A stretch of DNA of 64,000 bases from positions 1-64,000 of the forward strand of contig CAKTOO010000013.1 of the NCBI GenBank assembly GCA_934590165.1, given 5' to 3'. Positions 42,790 through 51,706 of this stretch are shown here, one piece after another. Made by a program: the position numbers and the translations under genes. The notes beneath the pieces were generated by a model. The model did not search any database. It had not been told where the DNA came from and worked only from the letters and a program-made list of their open reading frames with translations. Each line of letters opens with the position of its first letter. The first letter of the stretch is position 1. The stretch is from an uncultured Dysosmobacter sp. Lineage in GTDB: Bacteria > Bacillota > Clostridia > Oscillospirales > Oscillospiraceae.

Positions 42790-43947
42790 TTATAGGCGGT
42801 CGTTCTTTACATAGCAGGTGCCCTCCATGATGCGCCTGGCAGTCCGCTCATAGGCCAGACGGGCAAAGGAGGTCCCTGCGGGATCGTTCGATTGGGCGTC
42901 TACCAGGATGACGCCGCCGGGATGGCCGATGCGCAGCAGGTTGGACTGGCGCGCCGCTTCAGAGAGCTGCCGGTACACCAGCGTTCCGGGAATCCGGGCG
43001 GCGGCGCCGGTGCAGACGGTGCCGGTCCCGGGATACGTCTTGTGCATATGGAGCATGAAGCTCAGACGGCTGACCAGATCCACATTCTCCGCCTTCACCT
43101 GGTGGCCGTCGATGGCCACGGTGTAGTCGGCGGGCTTGCTGACGATGGCAAAGAAGGGGACGTAGGCGCTTTTTTCCGTGGCCTCCTGGATGGTATCCGC
43201 CATGCCGATCTTCACGGTGCAGGTGGCGCGGATGGCTTCGATTTTATCAGTGAGGGCCTTGTCAGCCTCGATCTCGGCACAGGACTCTGTTCCCTTCAGC
43301 CCCAGGCTCTCCGCTTCAATGAACACCAGAACGTTGCCGGCGTCCACGATAGAGACCTCAAAGTCGCCGTATCCTTCCACATGGACCGTGTCCACAGGAT
43401 TGCCTGTGGGCAGCAGCTTTCCTGTGGTGGAGCCGGCGGTGTCGCTGAAGTCCAGCATGATGCGCGCGCCGGCGCCGGGAACGCCGTCGATCCTGCAGTC
43501 CCCTTCCACGCAGGCCTTTCCGTCCTTTACCGGAACATCGGCCACGAGAATGCAGTTTGTGTTGACCTGGTGGATGCGCACACGGGTCACGGGCTCCACC
43601 GCCAGGACCAGCCCCTCGTCAATGGCAAAGGGGCCGACGGCTGCGGAGATGTTGCCGCAGTTGCCGCCGTAGTCCACAAGGTCCGTGTCAAAGCTGACCT
43701 GTGCGAACGTATAATCCACGTCCGCGTCAGGACGGGTGGGCGGTCCGATGATGGCCAGCTTGCTGGTCAGGACATCCGCGCCGCCGAGACCGTCGATCTC
43801 GCGGGTGTCCGGCGTTCCGAAGATCCCCCGGATGACCCGGCTCCGGGCCTCCGGTTCTTTCGGCAGTTCATTTTCCTTGATGAAAATGCCCTTGCTGGTG
43901 CCGCCTCGGTGGATCACGACTTTATAGGGCGTCATCTGTGCATGCAT
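42790..43947 (-). CDS. PrpF-family double-bond isomerase
   Basis: The 385-residue protein belongs to the PrpF/methylitaconate isomerase/LigU family. Hallmarks: RGGTSKGIFI near the start, DGLGGADVLTSKLAI, DYGGNCGNISAAVGPFA and the PGTGTVCTGAA motif with a catalytic-type cysteine. Members move a double bond in acids such as 2-methylaconitate, 3-methylitaconate or 4-oxalomesaconate, and one class interconverts aconitate isomers. As first gene after the sigma-54 promoter it may carry out the entry reaction. AGGAGG lies before the ATG. Confidence 0.88.
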   Translation of the reverse strand: MHAQMTPYKVVIHRGGTSKGIFIKENELPKEPEARSRVIRGIFGTPDTREIDGLGGADVLTSKLAIIGPPTRPDADVDYTFAQVSFDTDLVDYGGNCGNISAAVGPFAIDEGLVLAVEPVTRVRIHQVNTNCILVADVPVKDGKACVEGDCRIDGVPGAGARIMLDFSDTAGSTTGKLLPTGNPVDTVHVEGYGDFEVSIVDAGNVLVFIEAESLGLKGTESCAEIEADKALTDKIEAIRATCTVKIGMADTIQEATEKSAYVPFFAIVSKPADYTVAIDGHQVKAENVDLVSRLSFMLHMHKTYPGTGTVCTGAAARIPGTLVYRQLSEAARQSNLLRIGHPGGVILVDAQSNDPAGTSFARLAYERTARRIMEGTCYVKNDRL

Positions 43948-44004
43948 CTACATTCACTCCTCCTATGAAAATCAAATGGACAGGTGCCTCTGCCGACCAA
44001 ATCA

Positions 44005-44020
44005 AGCAAAAAGTGTGCCA
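44005..44020 (-). promoter_or_regulatory. Sigma-54 (-24/-12) promoter of the catabolic operon
   Basis: Reading the minus strand, TGGCAC-ACTTT-TTGCT is a perfect match to the -24/-12 consensus with correct 5-nt spacing. Transcription would begin about 45 nt before the PrpF-family ATG. It lies in the gap facing the PrpR-type activator gene. Confidence 0.9.
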
Positions 44021-44234
44021 AAACAGGAGGCATAAATGCAAGTTTTGACATTGACTTCTGAATTGCGCAAAAAATATCGAAAAAACGGCAGCGTCTTGCT
44101 GAAAATTTACAGGCAAATTGTCGAAAAAGTAAAATTTCTTTCAAAAAATATGGAGAAATCGCTGCAAAAGAAATGGCGACAAATCTGTGGTAAGATGATG
44201 TGCGCGGGAAAAAAGAAATTGCCGCTTGCAGAAA

Positions 44235-44269
44235 AAAGTGTTCCAATATAAAATAAAATGGAACACTTT
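44235..44269. promoter_or_regulatory. Perfect inverted repeat, candidate activator binding site
   Basis: AAAGTGTTCCA (44235-44245) and its complement TGGAACACTTT (44259-44269) flank 13 AT-rich bases. It lies about 215 bp upstream of the sigma-54 promoter and directly before the regulator start, a usual place for an enhancer that also autoregulates. Confidence 0.5.
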
Positions 44270-44282
44270 AAGGGGGATGCGT

Positions 44283-46235
44283 ATGGAGTCAAGGCTTTTG
44301 GAAACGGAGAAAATGACAGTCGCCCTCGTTGCCACATATCCTGAGATGGCGAAAAACCTGTCGAAAATGATCGAGGGGACAAATATCAAGCTGCTCAATA
44401 TTCACGCCTCCTTTGATGAGGCTGTGGCCGCCGCGAAGAAAATTGAAAACGACGTGGACATCATTCTGACCAGAGGCGGAACAGGGCACATGATCAAGCA
44501 GGCAATGTCCATCCCTGTGATCTCCGTGCCGATCACGCCCTTTGACCTGTCCGTTTCGGTGGCCACTCTGCCGGAAGAGGTCAAGCGAGTGGGGTTTATC
44601 AACTTTCAGAGACCAATTTACGGCGTAGATAAAATTGAAAAACTGTTCGGGAAAAAGATCTTTCAATACCAATTCATCAATCAGGAGGACTTGAAGCGGG
44701 TGGCGGCCCAGGCCAAGACCGATCGCTGCGACATTGTGATCGGAGGCGCGCTGGGCATTGCCTACGCGAAGGAGCTGGGCCTGCGGACCCAGGAGATCGA
44801 GTCCGGCCAGGAAGCTATTTTCCAGGCTCTAACTGAGGCCATCGAGCTGATCCGGGTGAAACGGGAGGAGCAAAAGCAGGCAGTCCGGCTGAAGGCCGCC
44901 TTTGATGCCCTGGCCGAGGGAATCTGTATTGCCAATGAAAATGGTGACATATCTGTTTTTAATCCGGCGGCGACCCGGATTTTCCGGCTGGAGGATTCCT
45001 CGGTCGTGGGGAAAAATATCCGGGACATCTCCCCAGGAAGCTTGACGGTGGATGCCTTTGCCAACCATAAATTTATCCACAACCAGCTGGAATCCGTGTG
45101 GAATACCACCCTGGCCACAAGCCATCTGCCCATCTATGTGCAGAATAACTTTATCGGTATGGTCAGTACCTTCCAGGATGTCACCAAGATCCAGCGGCTT
45201 GAGGGGCAGATCCGTCAGCAGCTCAGCAAAAAGGGCTTCCGGGCAAAATATACGTTCCAGGACATTTTGACCTGTACGCCGGATGTGGAAATGCTGAAGG
45301 CTGTGGCGAAGCTCTATGCGCAGACGGATGCCGCCATTTTGATTGAGGGGGAATCCGGCACCGGCAAGGAGCTGTTTGCCCACAGCATTCATAATGCCAG
45401 CCCTTACGCCCTGGGCCCCTTTGTCACCATCAACTGCGCGGCGATCCCCGAGCAGCTGCTGGAAAGCGAGCTGTTCGGCTATGCGCCCGGCGCGTTCACA
45501 GGGGCCAGACGGGAGGGTAAGCAAGGCCTGTTTGAACTGGCCTTGAACGGGACGCTATTTCTGGATGAGATCGGCGAGATGCCAAAATACCTGCAGTCCA
45601 GACTGCTTCGCGCATTACAGGAAAAAGAGATCATGCGTCTCGGAGACAACAAGATCATCTCCATCAACTGCCGCATCATCAGCGCGACCAACAAAAACCT
45701 GGCGGCGCTGGTTGCGGAGGGGAACTTCCGGGAGGACCTGTATTACCGGCTCAACAGTTTCTCTATCAAAGTCCCACCGCTGAGAGAGCGCCAGGAGGAT
45801 ATTTCGTATTTGTGCGAACATTTCCTCTCCACGATGGGCGTTCCGCAAAACTCTGAGTTTTTTCAGAGCCTGGTCAACGAGTGGGGCTATTATCTGGAGG
45901 ATTACAGCTGGCGCGGCAATATCCGGGAGTTGAACAGCTTTTGCACCAGGATCGCCCTGCTGCAGACCGTCGGAAAAAACGAGAAGGTCCAGCGGTATTT
46001 AAAGACTGTTTTTGCCCAGTATCGCGACACGGAATCCGGCTCCACCGTGCTTACGCTGGATACAAATCTCCCGCTGAAAGAGGCAATGGAGGAGGCGGAG
46101 TCGCAGTATATCCTGGCGGTGCTGAAAAAGCATAAAAATAACCACTCTATGGCCGCGAGACAATTGGGCATCGGCCGCACGACCCTGTGGCGCCGCCTGG
46201 ACGGCAGAGAAACTGCGGCTGAAAAAGAGGTATAA
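44283..46235 (+). CDS. PrpR-type sigma-54-dependent transcriptional activator
   Basis: A 650-residue enhancer-binding protein. N-terminal PrpR_N sensor domain (about 1-180) resembles propionate-catabolism activators; a PAS-like domain follows (about 195-310). The AAA+ domain has Walker A GESGTGKE near 355, the sigma-54-contact loop GAFTGA near 401, and LFLDEIGEM (Walker B). A Fis-type helix-turn-helix (MAARQLGIGRTTLWRRL) ends the protein. It very likely senses the substrate or intermediate of the adjacent pathway and activates the divergent sigma-54 promoter. The ATG at 44283 has AGGGGG 7 nt upstream. Confidence 0.92.
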   Translation: MESRLLETEKMTVALVATYPEMAKNLSKMIEGTNIKLLNIHASFDEAVAAAKKIENDVDIILTRGGTGHMIKQAMSIPVISVPITPFDLSVSVATLPEEVKRVGFINFQRPIYGVDKIEKLFGKKIFQYQFINQEDLKRVAAQAKTDRCDIVIGGALGIAYAKELGLRTQEIESGQEAIFQALTEAIELIRVKREEQKQAVRLKAAFDALAEGICIANENGDISVFNPAATRIFRLEDSSVVGKNIRDISPGSLTVDAFANHKFIHNQLESVWNTTLATSHLPIYVQNNFIGMVSTFQDVTKIQRLEGQIRQQLSKKGFRAKYTFQDILTCTPDVEMLKAVAKLYAQTDAAILIEGESGTGKELFAHSIHNASPYALGPFVTINCAAIPEQLLESELFGYAPGAFTGARREGKQGLFELALNGTLFLDEIGEMPKYLQSRLLRALQEKEIMRLGDNKIISINCRIISATNKNLAALVAEGNFREDLYYRLNSFSIKVPPLRERQEDISYLCEHFLSTMGVPQNSEFFQSLVNEWGYYLEDYSWRGNIRELNSFCTRIALLQTVGKNEKVQRYLKTVFAQYRDTESGSTVLTLDTNLPLKEAMEEAESQYILAVLKKHKNNHSMAARQLGIGRTTLWRRLDGRETAAEKEV

Positions 46236-46275
46236 AAAAAAGCTCCCGATTCACCATTGGAATCGGGAGCTTTTT
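46236..46275 (+). terminator. Terminator after the PrpR-type gene
   Basis: A 12-bp perfect stem AGCTCCCGATTC, 7-nt loop and T5 directly follow the TAA. A flanking A run allows use from the other strand. Confidence 0.88.
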
Positions 46276-46813
46276 GCGCGGGGAAAAGACATTTGGCGGA
46301 CTGGGCGGCCACGTATATTGCGAGGAAATCAGTTGGAGCCTCTTTGCTGAACGATTTCCGTTTTGGAAACAGTTGTTTTCATATGATAGAATGAAAAGAA
46401 AGGCGACGCGGCAGGATTTCAGACGGCTCACATGCTGACAATGACTGTGCCATGATGCGGGCATATGTAGAGAAGCCTTTGCCGGAAACTTACTGTGCTG
46501 CCTGTGGCGAATTTCGACGCCTACAGGCGAAAATATCTGAAAATGATCTCACAGGAAATCATGGAATGGCCTGGCTTTGGGGATAGAGTGTGTTGGTATC
46601 GGGGTGCAAAGAAATATTTGATTTCCTAAAGTAACAAAAGCGGTTGGTTTTGCACCAACCGCTTTTGTCATACTCAATTGTGCACAAGGGACGTATGCCT
46701 TGTGCCGCATTCATCATGAGCCGGGGAATTTTTGAGATATACAAGTTTGATTGATATGCCACGGGCTTAGCCGAGAGAGGTGTCGTTGTGATATGAGGGA
46801 AGAGGAGTGTCAA
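46276..46813. other. Gap between convergent genes, with a second hairpin
   Basis: No gene is supported here. A frame from 46454 (44 codons) has no recognised motif. A perfect hairpin ACAAAAGCGGTTGGT with complement (46635-46667), flanked by A and T runs, looks like a bidirectional terminator for ilvD read-through. The sequence between looks like decayed DNA. Confidence 0.5.
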
Positions 46814-48481
46814 TTAAAACTCGCTGTCATCCAAAATGGCGCCGCGGTTGGCGGAGGTGACCATGGCGCGGTAGCGCTTGAGGTAGCCGGACACCTGTTT
46901 GGGCGGCCGGGGAACGGTCCTGGCCTTCCGGGCCGCGATCTCCTCTTCGGATACCAGCAGGTCGATCTTGTGGCCGGGGATGTCGATGGCGATGAGGTCG
47001 CCGTCCTGCACGTAGGCCATGAGGCCGCCGGCAGCCGCCTCCGGGGACACGTGGCCGATGGACGCGCCGCGGCTGACGCCGGAGAACCGGCCGTCCGTCA
47101 CCAGCGCGCAGGTGGAGTCCAGGCCCATACCGGCCAGGGTCGCCGTGGGGCTCAGCATCTCCCGCATGCTGGGGCCGCCCTTGGGGCCCTCGTACCGGAC
47201 CACCACCACGTCGCCCGCTACCACCTTGCCGGCGTACAGGCCCTCGCAGCAGGCCTCCTCGCTGTCAAAGCACTTGGCGGGGCCCGTGTGCACCAGCATC
47301 TCCGGCAGCACCGCGCCCTTCTTCACCACTGCGCCGTCGGGGGCCAGGTTGCCGTACAGCACCGCCAGGCCGCCGGTCTGGGAGTAGGCGTGCTCCCGGT
47401 CCCGAATGACGTTCTCGTCCATGATCTCCGCCTTGGCGATGCGGTCCGCCCAGGTGCCGTCCACGGTCCGGGCGGTGGGGTCGATGAGACCCATGCTGTC
47501 CAGCCGCTTCATCACGGCGCTGAGGCCGCCGGCGTTGTTCAGGTCCACCAGGCAGTGGACGCCCGCCGGATTCAGCTTCACCAGATGGGGTACCGCGTCG
47601 GAAACGGCGTTGACGCCCCGCAGGTCGAACTCCAGCCCCGCCTCGTGGGCGATGGCCGGCAGGTGCAGCATGGTGTTGGTGGAGCAGCCCAGGGCCATGT
47701 CCGCCGCCAGGCCGTTCTTGATGGACTTCTCCGTCACGATGTCACGGGGACGCACATCCTCCCGCACCAGGACCATGATCTTCATGCCCGCGTGCTTGGC
47801 AAGCAAAATCCGCTGGCTCTCCACCGCCGGGATGGTGCCGTTGCCGGGCAGTCCCAGGCCCAGCAGCTCCGTCATGCAGTTCATGGAGTTGGCCGTGAAC
47901 ATGCCCGCGCAGGAGCCGCAGCCGGGGCAGGAGTGCTCCACGATGTCCTGGGCCTCCGCCTCCGTCATCTTGCCGGCCCGGACGGCGCCGGGGGCTTCGA
48001 AGGCGTCCGTCAGAGCCACCTGCTTACCATTGGCATGGCCGGGCATCATGGGTCCGCCGGAGCAGAAGATGGAGGGGATGTTCACCCGCAGGGCCGCCAT
48101 GATCATGCCGGGCACGATCTTGTCGCAGTTGGGGATGAACACCAGGCCGTCAAAGGGATGGGCGTTGGCCATGATCTCCACGGAGTCCGCGATATGCTCC
48201 CGGGAGGGCAGGGAGAAGAACATGCCCTCGTGGTTCATGGCGATGCCGTCGCACACGCCGATGGCCGGGAACTCGATGGGGGTGCCGCCGGCCATGCGGA
48301 TGCCGGCCTTCACCGCCTCCGCGATCTTGTCCAGGTGCATGTGGCCGGGGATGATCTCGTTCTTGGCGCTGACCACGCCGATGATGGGACGGGCCAGCTC
48401 CTCGTCCGTCAGGCCCAGGGCACGGAACAGCGCCCGGTGGGCGATGCGGTCGATGCCACTTTTCATCAAATCGCTGCGCAT
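46814..48481 (-). CDS. ilvD: Dihydroxy-acid dehydratase (IlvD/Edd family)
   Basis: The 555-residue protein is a full-length IlvD: IIGVVSAKNEIIPGHMHLDKI, FSLPSREHIADSVE, FIPNCDKIVPGM with a cluster cysteine, CPGCGSCAGMFTANSM, and TDGRFSGVSRGASIGHVSPEA near the C-terminus. It normally makes 2-oxoacids for valine and isoleucine. Here no other ilv genes are near; the neighbours are a hydroxyacyl-CoA dehydrogenase and a TRAP permease, so a sugar-acid or hydroxy-acid dehydratase role is possible. The ATG at 48481 has AGGAGA 5-6 nt upstream. Confidence 0.88.
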   Translation of the reverse strand: MRSDLMKSGIDRIAHRALFRALGLTDEELARPIIGVVSAKNEIIPGHMHLDKIAEAVKAGIRMAGGTPIEFPAIGVCDGIAMNHEGMFFSLPSREHIADSVEIMANAHPFDGLVFIPNCDKIVPGMIMAALRVNIPSIFCSGGPMMPGHANGKQVALTDAFEAPGAVRAGKMTEAEAQDIVEHSCPGCGSCAGMFTANSMNCMTELLGLGLPGNGTIPAVESQRILLAKHAGMKIMVLVREDVRPRDIVTEKSIKNGLAADMALGCSTNTMLHLPAIAHEAGLEFDLRGVNAVSDAVPHLVKLNPAGVHCLVDLNNAGGLSAVMKRLDSMGLIDPTARTVDGTWADRIAKAEIMDENVIRDREHAYSQTGGLAVLYGNLAPDGAVVKKGAVLPEMLVHTGPAKCFDSEEACCEGLYAGKVVAGDVVVVRYEGPKGGPSMREMLSPTATLAGMGLDSTCALVTDGRFSGVSRGASIGHVSPEAAAGGLMAYVQDGDLIAIDIPGHKIDLLVSEEEIAARKARTVPRPPKQVSGYLKRYRAMVTSANRGAILDDSEF

Positions 48482-48491
48482 ACTGCTCTCC

Positions 48492-49433
48492 TTACTTCTT
48501 GTCGTTGAAATACAGGACCTTGGCAAGCTCGATGTACATGCGGTCCCGCTCCCGGATGGCCTCGTCCGCCTTGTCGCCGGAGTAGTCGTAGAAGCCCTGG
48601 CCCGTCTTGAGGCCCAGCTTCCCCTCCTCCACCATCTTGTGCAGGCGCTCGTTGCCCACCTTGGAGTCGCACAGCTCGGCGTTGAGGTAGCTGTTGATGT
48701 GGTCGAAGGTGTCCAATCCGCCGAAGTCCGCCACGCCGAAGGGGCCCAGGGCCGCGTACCGCAGGCCCATGCCGGCCTTCAGCACGGTGTCCACGTCCTC
48801 GATGGTGGCGGCGCCCATGTCCACGATGTGCAGGGCCTCCCGCAGCACCGCGAACTGGATGCGGTTGATGATGAAGCCGTTGATGTCCTTGACGATGACC
48901 GGCTGCTTGCCGAGGCCCAGCACCAGGGCCCGCATCTTCTGCAGGTTCTCCTGGCTGGTCTCCTCACCGGCGATGATCTCGCACAGGGGCAGCAGGTGGG
49001 GCGGGTTCAGCCAGTGCTGGCCCATGAAGCGCTCAGGATACTTGCAGGCCTTGGCGATCTCGGTGATATGCAGGCCGGAGGTGTTGGTAGCCAGCAGTGC
49101 CTCCTTGGGGGCGATCTCAGAGATCTCCGCGAAGAAGCCCTGCTTGATGTCCATGCGCTCCACGGTGGACTCCACCACCAGGCAGCAGTCCCGGAAGCAC
49201 TCCTTGTCCATGGTAAAGACCATGCGGTCCATCGCGGCCTTGGACTCCCCAGCGGTGATGAGGCCCTCCTTCACCATCATCTCCTGGTTGATGGCGATGA
49301 GGTGCTTGCCCTTCTCAATGCCCGCTTCAAAAATGTCGTACACATACGTCTCGTAGCCGGCCAGGGCGTATACCTGGGCCAATGACGCGCCCATGACGCC
49401 CGCGCCGGCCATCACGACCTTGTTCGTGTTCAT
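48492..49433 (-). CDS. 3-hydroxyacyl-CoA dehydrogenase family protein
   Basis: A 313-residue NAD-dependent enzyme: Rossmann motif GAGVMGASLA at 10-19, catalytic-site GQHWLNPPHLLPLCEI (with His), GKQPVIVKDINGFIINRI and the C-terminal domain. Resembles 3-hydroxybutyryl-CoA dehydrogenase but PHLLPLCEI differs from the usual PVMKLVEII, a feature of hydroxy-acid-using relatives such as L-gulonate 3-dehydrogenase-like enzymes. It is 10 nt upstream of ilvD and probably co-transcribed with it. Confidence 0.83.
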   Translation of the reverse strand: MNTNKVVMAGAGVMGASLAQVYALAGYETYVYDIFEAGIEKGKHLIAINQEMMVKEGLITAGESKAAMDRMVFTMDKECFRDCCLVVESTVERMDIKQGFFAEISEIAPKEALLATNTSGLHITEIAKACKYPERFMGQHWLNPPHLLPLCEIIAGEETSQENLQKMRALVLGLGKQPVIVKDINGFIINRIQFAVLREALHIVDMGAATIEDVDTVLKAGMGLRYAALGPFGVADFGGLDTFDHINSYLNAELCDSKVGNERLHKMVEEGKLGLKTGQGFYDYSGDKADEAIRERDRMYIELAKVLYFNDKK

Positions 49434-49531
49434 GTTGATTCCTCCTTATAATGTTTCCGTATTCTTACCTATAAATTGTGGTCACGCCGGCAGGCATGAC
49501 CACAATTTGTATTTGCAGATTTCTCTCTTTT

Positions 49532-51313
49532 TCAAACAGCCCACATGATCAGCTCCGGGCAAAGTGACAGTACGATAATCAAGGCAAATCCGATGGCATA
49601 ATAATATTTTCCCCGCTGGACCATATCCACCAGGTTCCGTTTGGAATACCCCGAGGCGACAAAGAGATTCATGCCGAAAGGAGGTGTGACGATGCCAAAG
49701 GCCAGGTTAAACACGGTCACCACGCCAAAATGGATGGGGTCAATCCCAAGCATGACGGCAATGGGAAGGAAGATGGGGCTGGTCAGCAAAATAATGGGGA
49801 TTGTTTCCATGATCATACCCAGCACTAAATAGATCACGTTGGTGATCAGGAAAAATGTGACTTTGTTCAAATTGCTGGACAGGACCAGCTGCTGGAGCAT
49901 ATTGCCGGTCCCGGCCGCGGTCATGATCCAGCTGAACAAAGACGCCGTTGCCACCAGGATCAGCACCATGCCGGATGTGACCGCTGAATTGACTATGCAG
50001 GTGATCGTCTTTTTGACCGTCAGTTCTTTGTAAATAAAGAAGCCAACGATCAGTGAATATACTACCGCAATGACGGCAGCCTCCGTAGGGGTAAAAACGC
50101 CGGAGTAAATTCCGCCCAGAATGATGATCGGAGAAAAAATACCGGCAAAGGAATCCTTCAGCGCCGTGCCCGCCTCTTTCCAATCAATCTTCGAAAAATG
50201 GGGCTTGATGCTTTCTTCTTTGCGGAGAGAGAGCTTGGCCGTCAGACAATAGACCAGCGCGATGATGACGCCTCCCACGCCGCTGGCAATAAACAGCTTT
50301 GTGACAGAGGTCCCTGTGCCTGTGCCAAATATGACCAGGGCAATGCTGGGTGGAATGATAATGCCCAGCGTTCCTGAAATGGCGCCGAGGAATGCCGCAA
50401 AATCAGGATCATAGTGGTCTTTTTCCATTTCTTCCTGCATCACGCTGCCGATGGCAGCCGCCGTGGCCGGCGCAGAGCCGGAAATTGCTCCGAAAAAGGC
50501 GGAGGCCACGATCGTAACATAGGCCATGCTGTACTTCATCCAGCCCAGAAGCGACAGCGCCAGATTGATCAGTCTTTTGGAAATTCCGCCCTGCAGCATC
50601 AAGTCTCCCGCAAGGATAAAAAACGGGATCGCCAGCAGCGTAAAGGAGTCGGTTGCGACGAACAGCCGCTGCGGAATCAAGACAAGCGCCAGATTTCCTT
50701 TTATTAGGATCGACACCAGGGAGGAAATACCAATAGACCATGCGATTGGAAAGCCCAACAGCAGCAGGGCGAAAAAGACGGCAAACAAAGCAATAAAGTA
50801 AGCAGGCATTACTTCTCCCCCCCCCTTTTCCGGTCTCCCCAGTATTGTCAGCACATTTTCCCAGAAATCCGTAAAAGAGAACAGTGCCAGAAACGCGCCG
50901 AACACAGGGATCGCCAGGTAAACAATTCCCATGGGAAGGCCCATAACAGCGGATTTTTGCTGCATCACCGTTTTGCTTAAGGTGATCCCTGTGTATGCCA
51001 AAGCGCAGCCAAATGCCGCCGCCGCAAGGAAGCTGATGCAGCTGATCGCTTGCTGAAGCGCCCGCGGGAGCCTGTTCACGATGACGTCTATCGCCAGATG
51101 CGCATGGCGCTTCACGCCAAGCGCGGCACCCATCATTGCAAGCCAAACCAGGCAATATCTGCACGCCTCGTCTGTCCATTTCCAAGCGCCGCCCAGCAGG
51201 AAACGTGTAAACACCTGTGCAAATGCCGAAACAGTAATCATGATCGTAAGGAGGATGCACAGGCCCACGCATAGTTTTTCCGCTAAGTTTGCTGCTGTTT
51301 TTAAAATTTTCAT
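49532..51313 (-). CDS. TRAP transporter fused DctQ-DctM permease
   Basis: The 593-residue protein joins a DctQ domain (about 1-165; WTDEACRYCLVWLAMMGAALGVKRHAH) to a DctM domain (SGSAPATAAAIGSVM, GIIIPPSIALVIFGT, PPFGMNLFVASG). About 16 membrane segments are expected. It would import an organic acid, but no DctP binding protein gene is nearby: upstream is only a gene remnant. The pairing with ilvD and a dehydrogenase suggests uptake and oxidation of a sugar acid or hydroxy acid. Confidence 0.9.
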   Translation of the reverse strand: MKILKTAANLAEKLCVGLCILLTIMITVSAFAQVFTRFLLGGAWKWTDEACRYCLVWLAMMGAALGVKRHAHLAIDVIVNRLPRALQQAISCISFLAAAAFGCALAYTGITLSKTVMQQKSAVMGLPMGIVYLAIPVFGAFLALFSFTDFWENVLTILGRPEKGGGEVMPAYFIALFAVFFALLLLGFPIAWSIGISSLVSILIKGNLALVLIPQRLFVATDSFTLLAIPFFILAGDLMLQGGISKRLINLALSLLGWMKYSMAYVTIVASAFFGAISGSAPATAAAIGSVMQEEMEKDHYDPDFAAFLGAISGTLGIIIPPSIALVIFGTGTGTSVTKLFIASGVGGVIIALVYCLTAKLSLRKEESIKPHFSKIDWKEAGTALKDSFAGIFSPIIILGGIYSGVFTPTEAAVIAVVYSLIVGFFIYKELTVKKTITCIVNSAVTSGMVLILVATASLFSWIMTAAGTGNMLQQLVLSSNLNKVTFFLITNVIYLVLGMIMETIPIILLTSPIFLPIAVMLGIDPIHFGVVTVFNLAFGIVTPPFGMNLFVASGYSKRNLVDMVQRGKYYYAIGFALIIVLSLCPELIMWAV

Positions 51314-51352
51314 AGCTGTCCTTCCTCGTTCCGCCGCCCGCCGCGCCGCTTT

Positions 51353-51706
51353 TTACAGCTTATCGTAGAAGAGCGGGAAATCCTTGTCGTAGGCCATGGC
51401 AATCTGATCCGCGTCAGCAAGATCGATCAAGCCAAACATGAATCCCTCTTTTCGGCAGGGCCGGTTGTTGGACTGCGGCGTGTGGCTGATGATAAGCTGC
51501 AGCCACTCTTCACTGAGCCCCGCCTGCTTGGCATAGTATGCGCCTGCGACACCGTGCTGAATGTGCGTGCCAATAGAGGAGTATCGTGCTCCGCCATTTC
51601 CGTCCACCATGGCGCACAGGTCGGGAGGCTGCCATACTCCCTGGGCGGTTTTCCTGCCGTACCGCTTCAACGGCTCTCCATGCTTCTTCATAAATTTGAT
51701 CGACAA
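51353..51706 (-). pseudogene. C-terminal remnant of an HD-domain-like protein
   Basis: The frame begins at TTG after a stop and encodes 117 residues. The middle shows HIQHGVAGAYYAKQAGLS and IISHTPQSN, which look like the later part of an HD-type hydrolase with metal-binding histidines, then a LIDLADADQIA segment. No N-terminal HD motif or good ribosome binding site is present, so it seems to be what is left of a longer gene. Identification is tentative. Confidence 0.45.

Noticed and set aside
46454..46588. Short plus-strand frame between the PrpR-type gene and ilvD
   Set aside because: It has no clear ribosome binding site and no recognised motif beyond a single CAAC; probably chance or debris.
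48482..48526. In-frame N-terminal extension of IlvD to 48526
   Set aside because: It would overlap the upstream gene end and lies before the AGGAGA site that fits the ATG at 48481.
46751..49385. Long plus-strand frames opposite ilvD and the dehydrogenase
   Set aside because: Low-complexity products typical of antisense frames in G+C-rich genes; the minus-strand genes are full length with conserved motifs.
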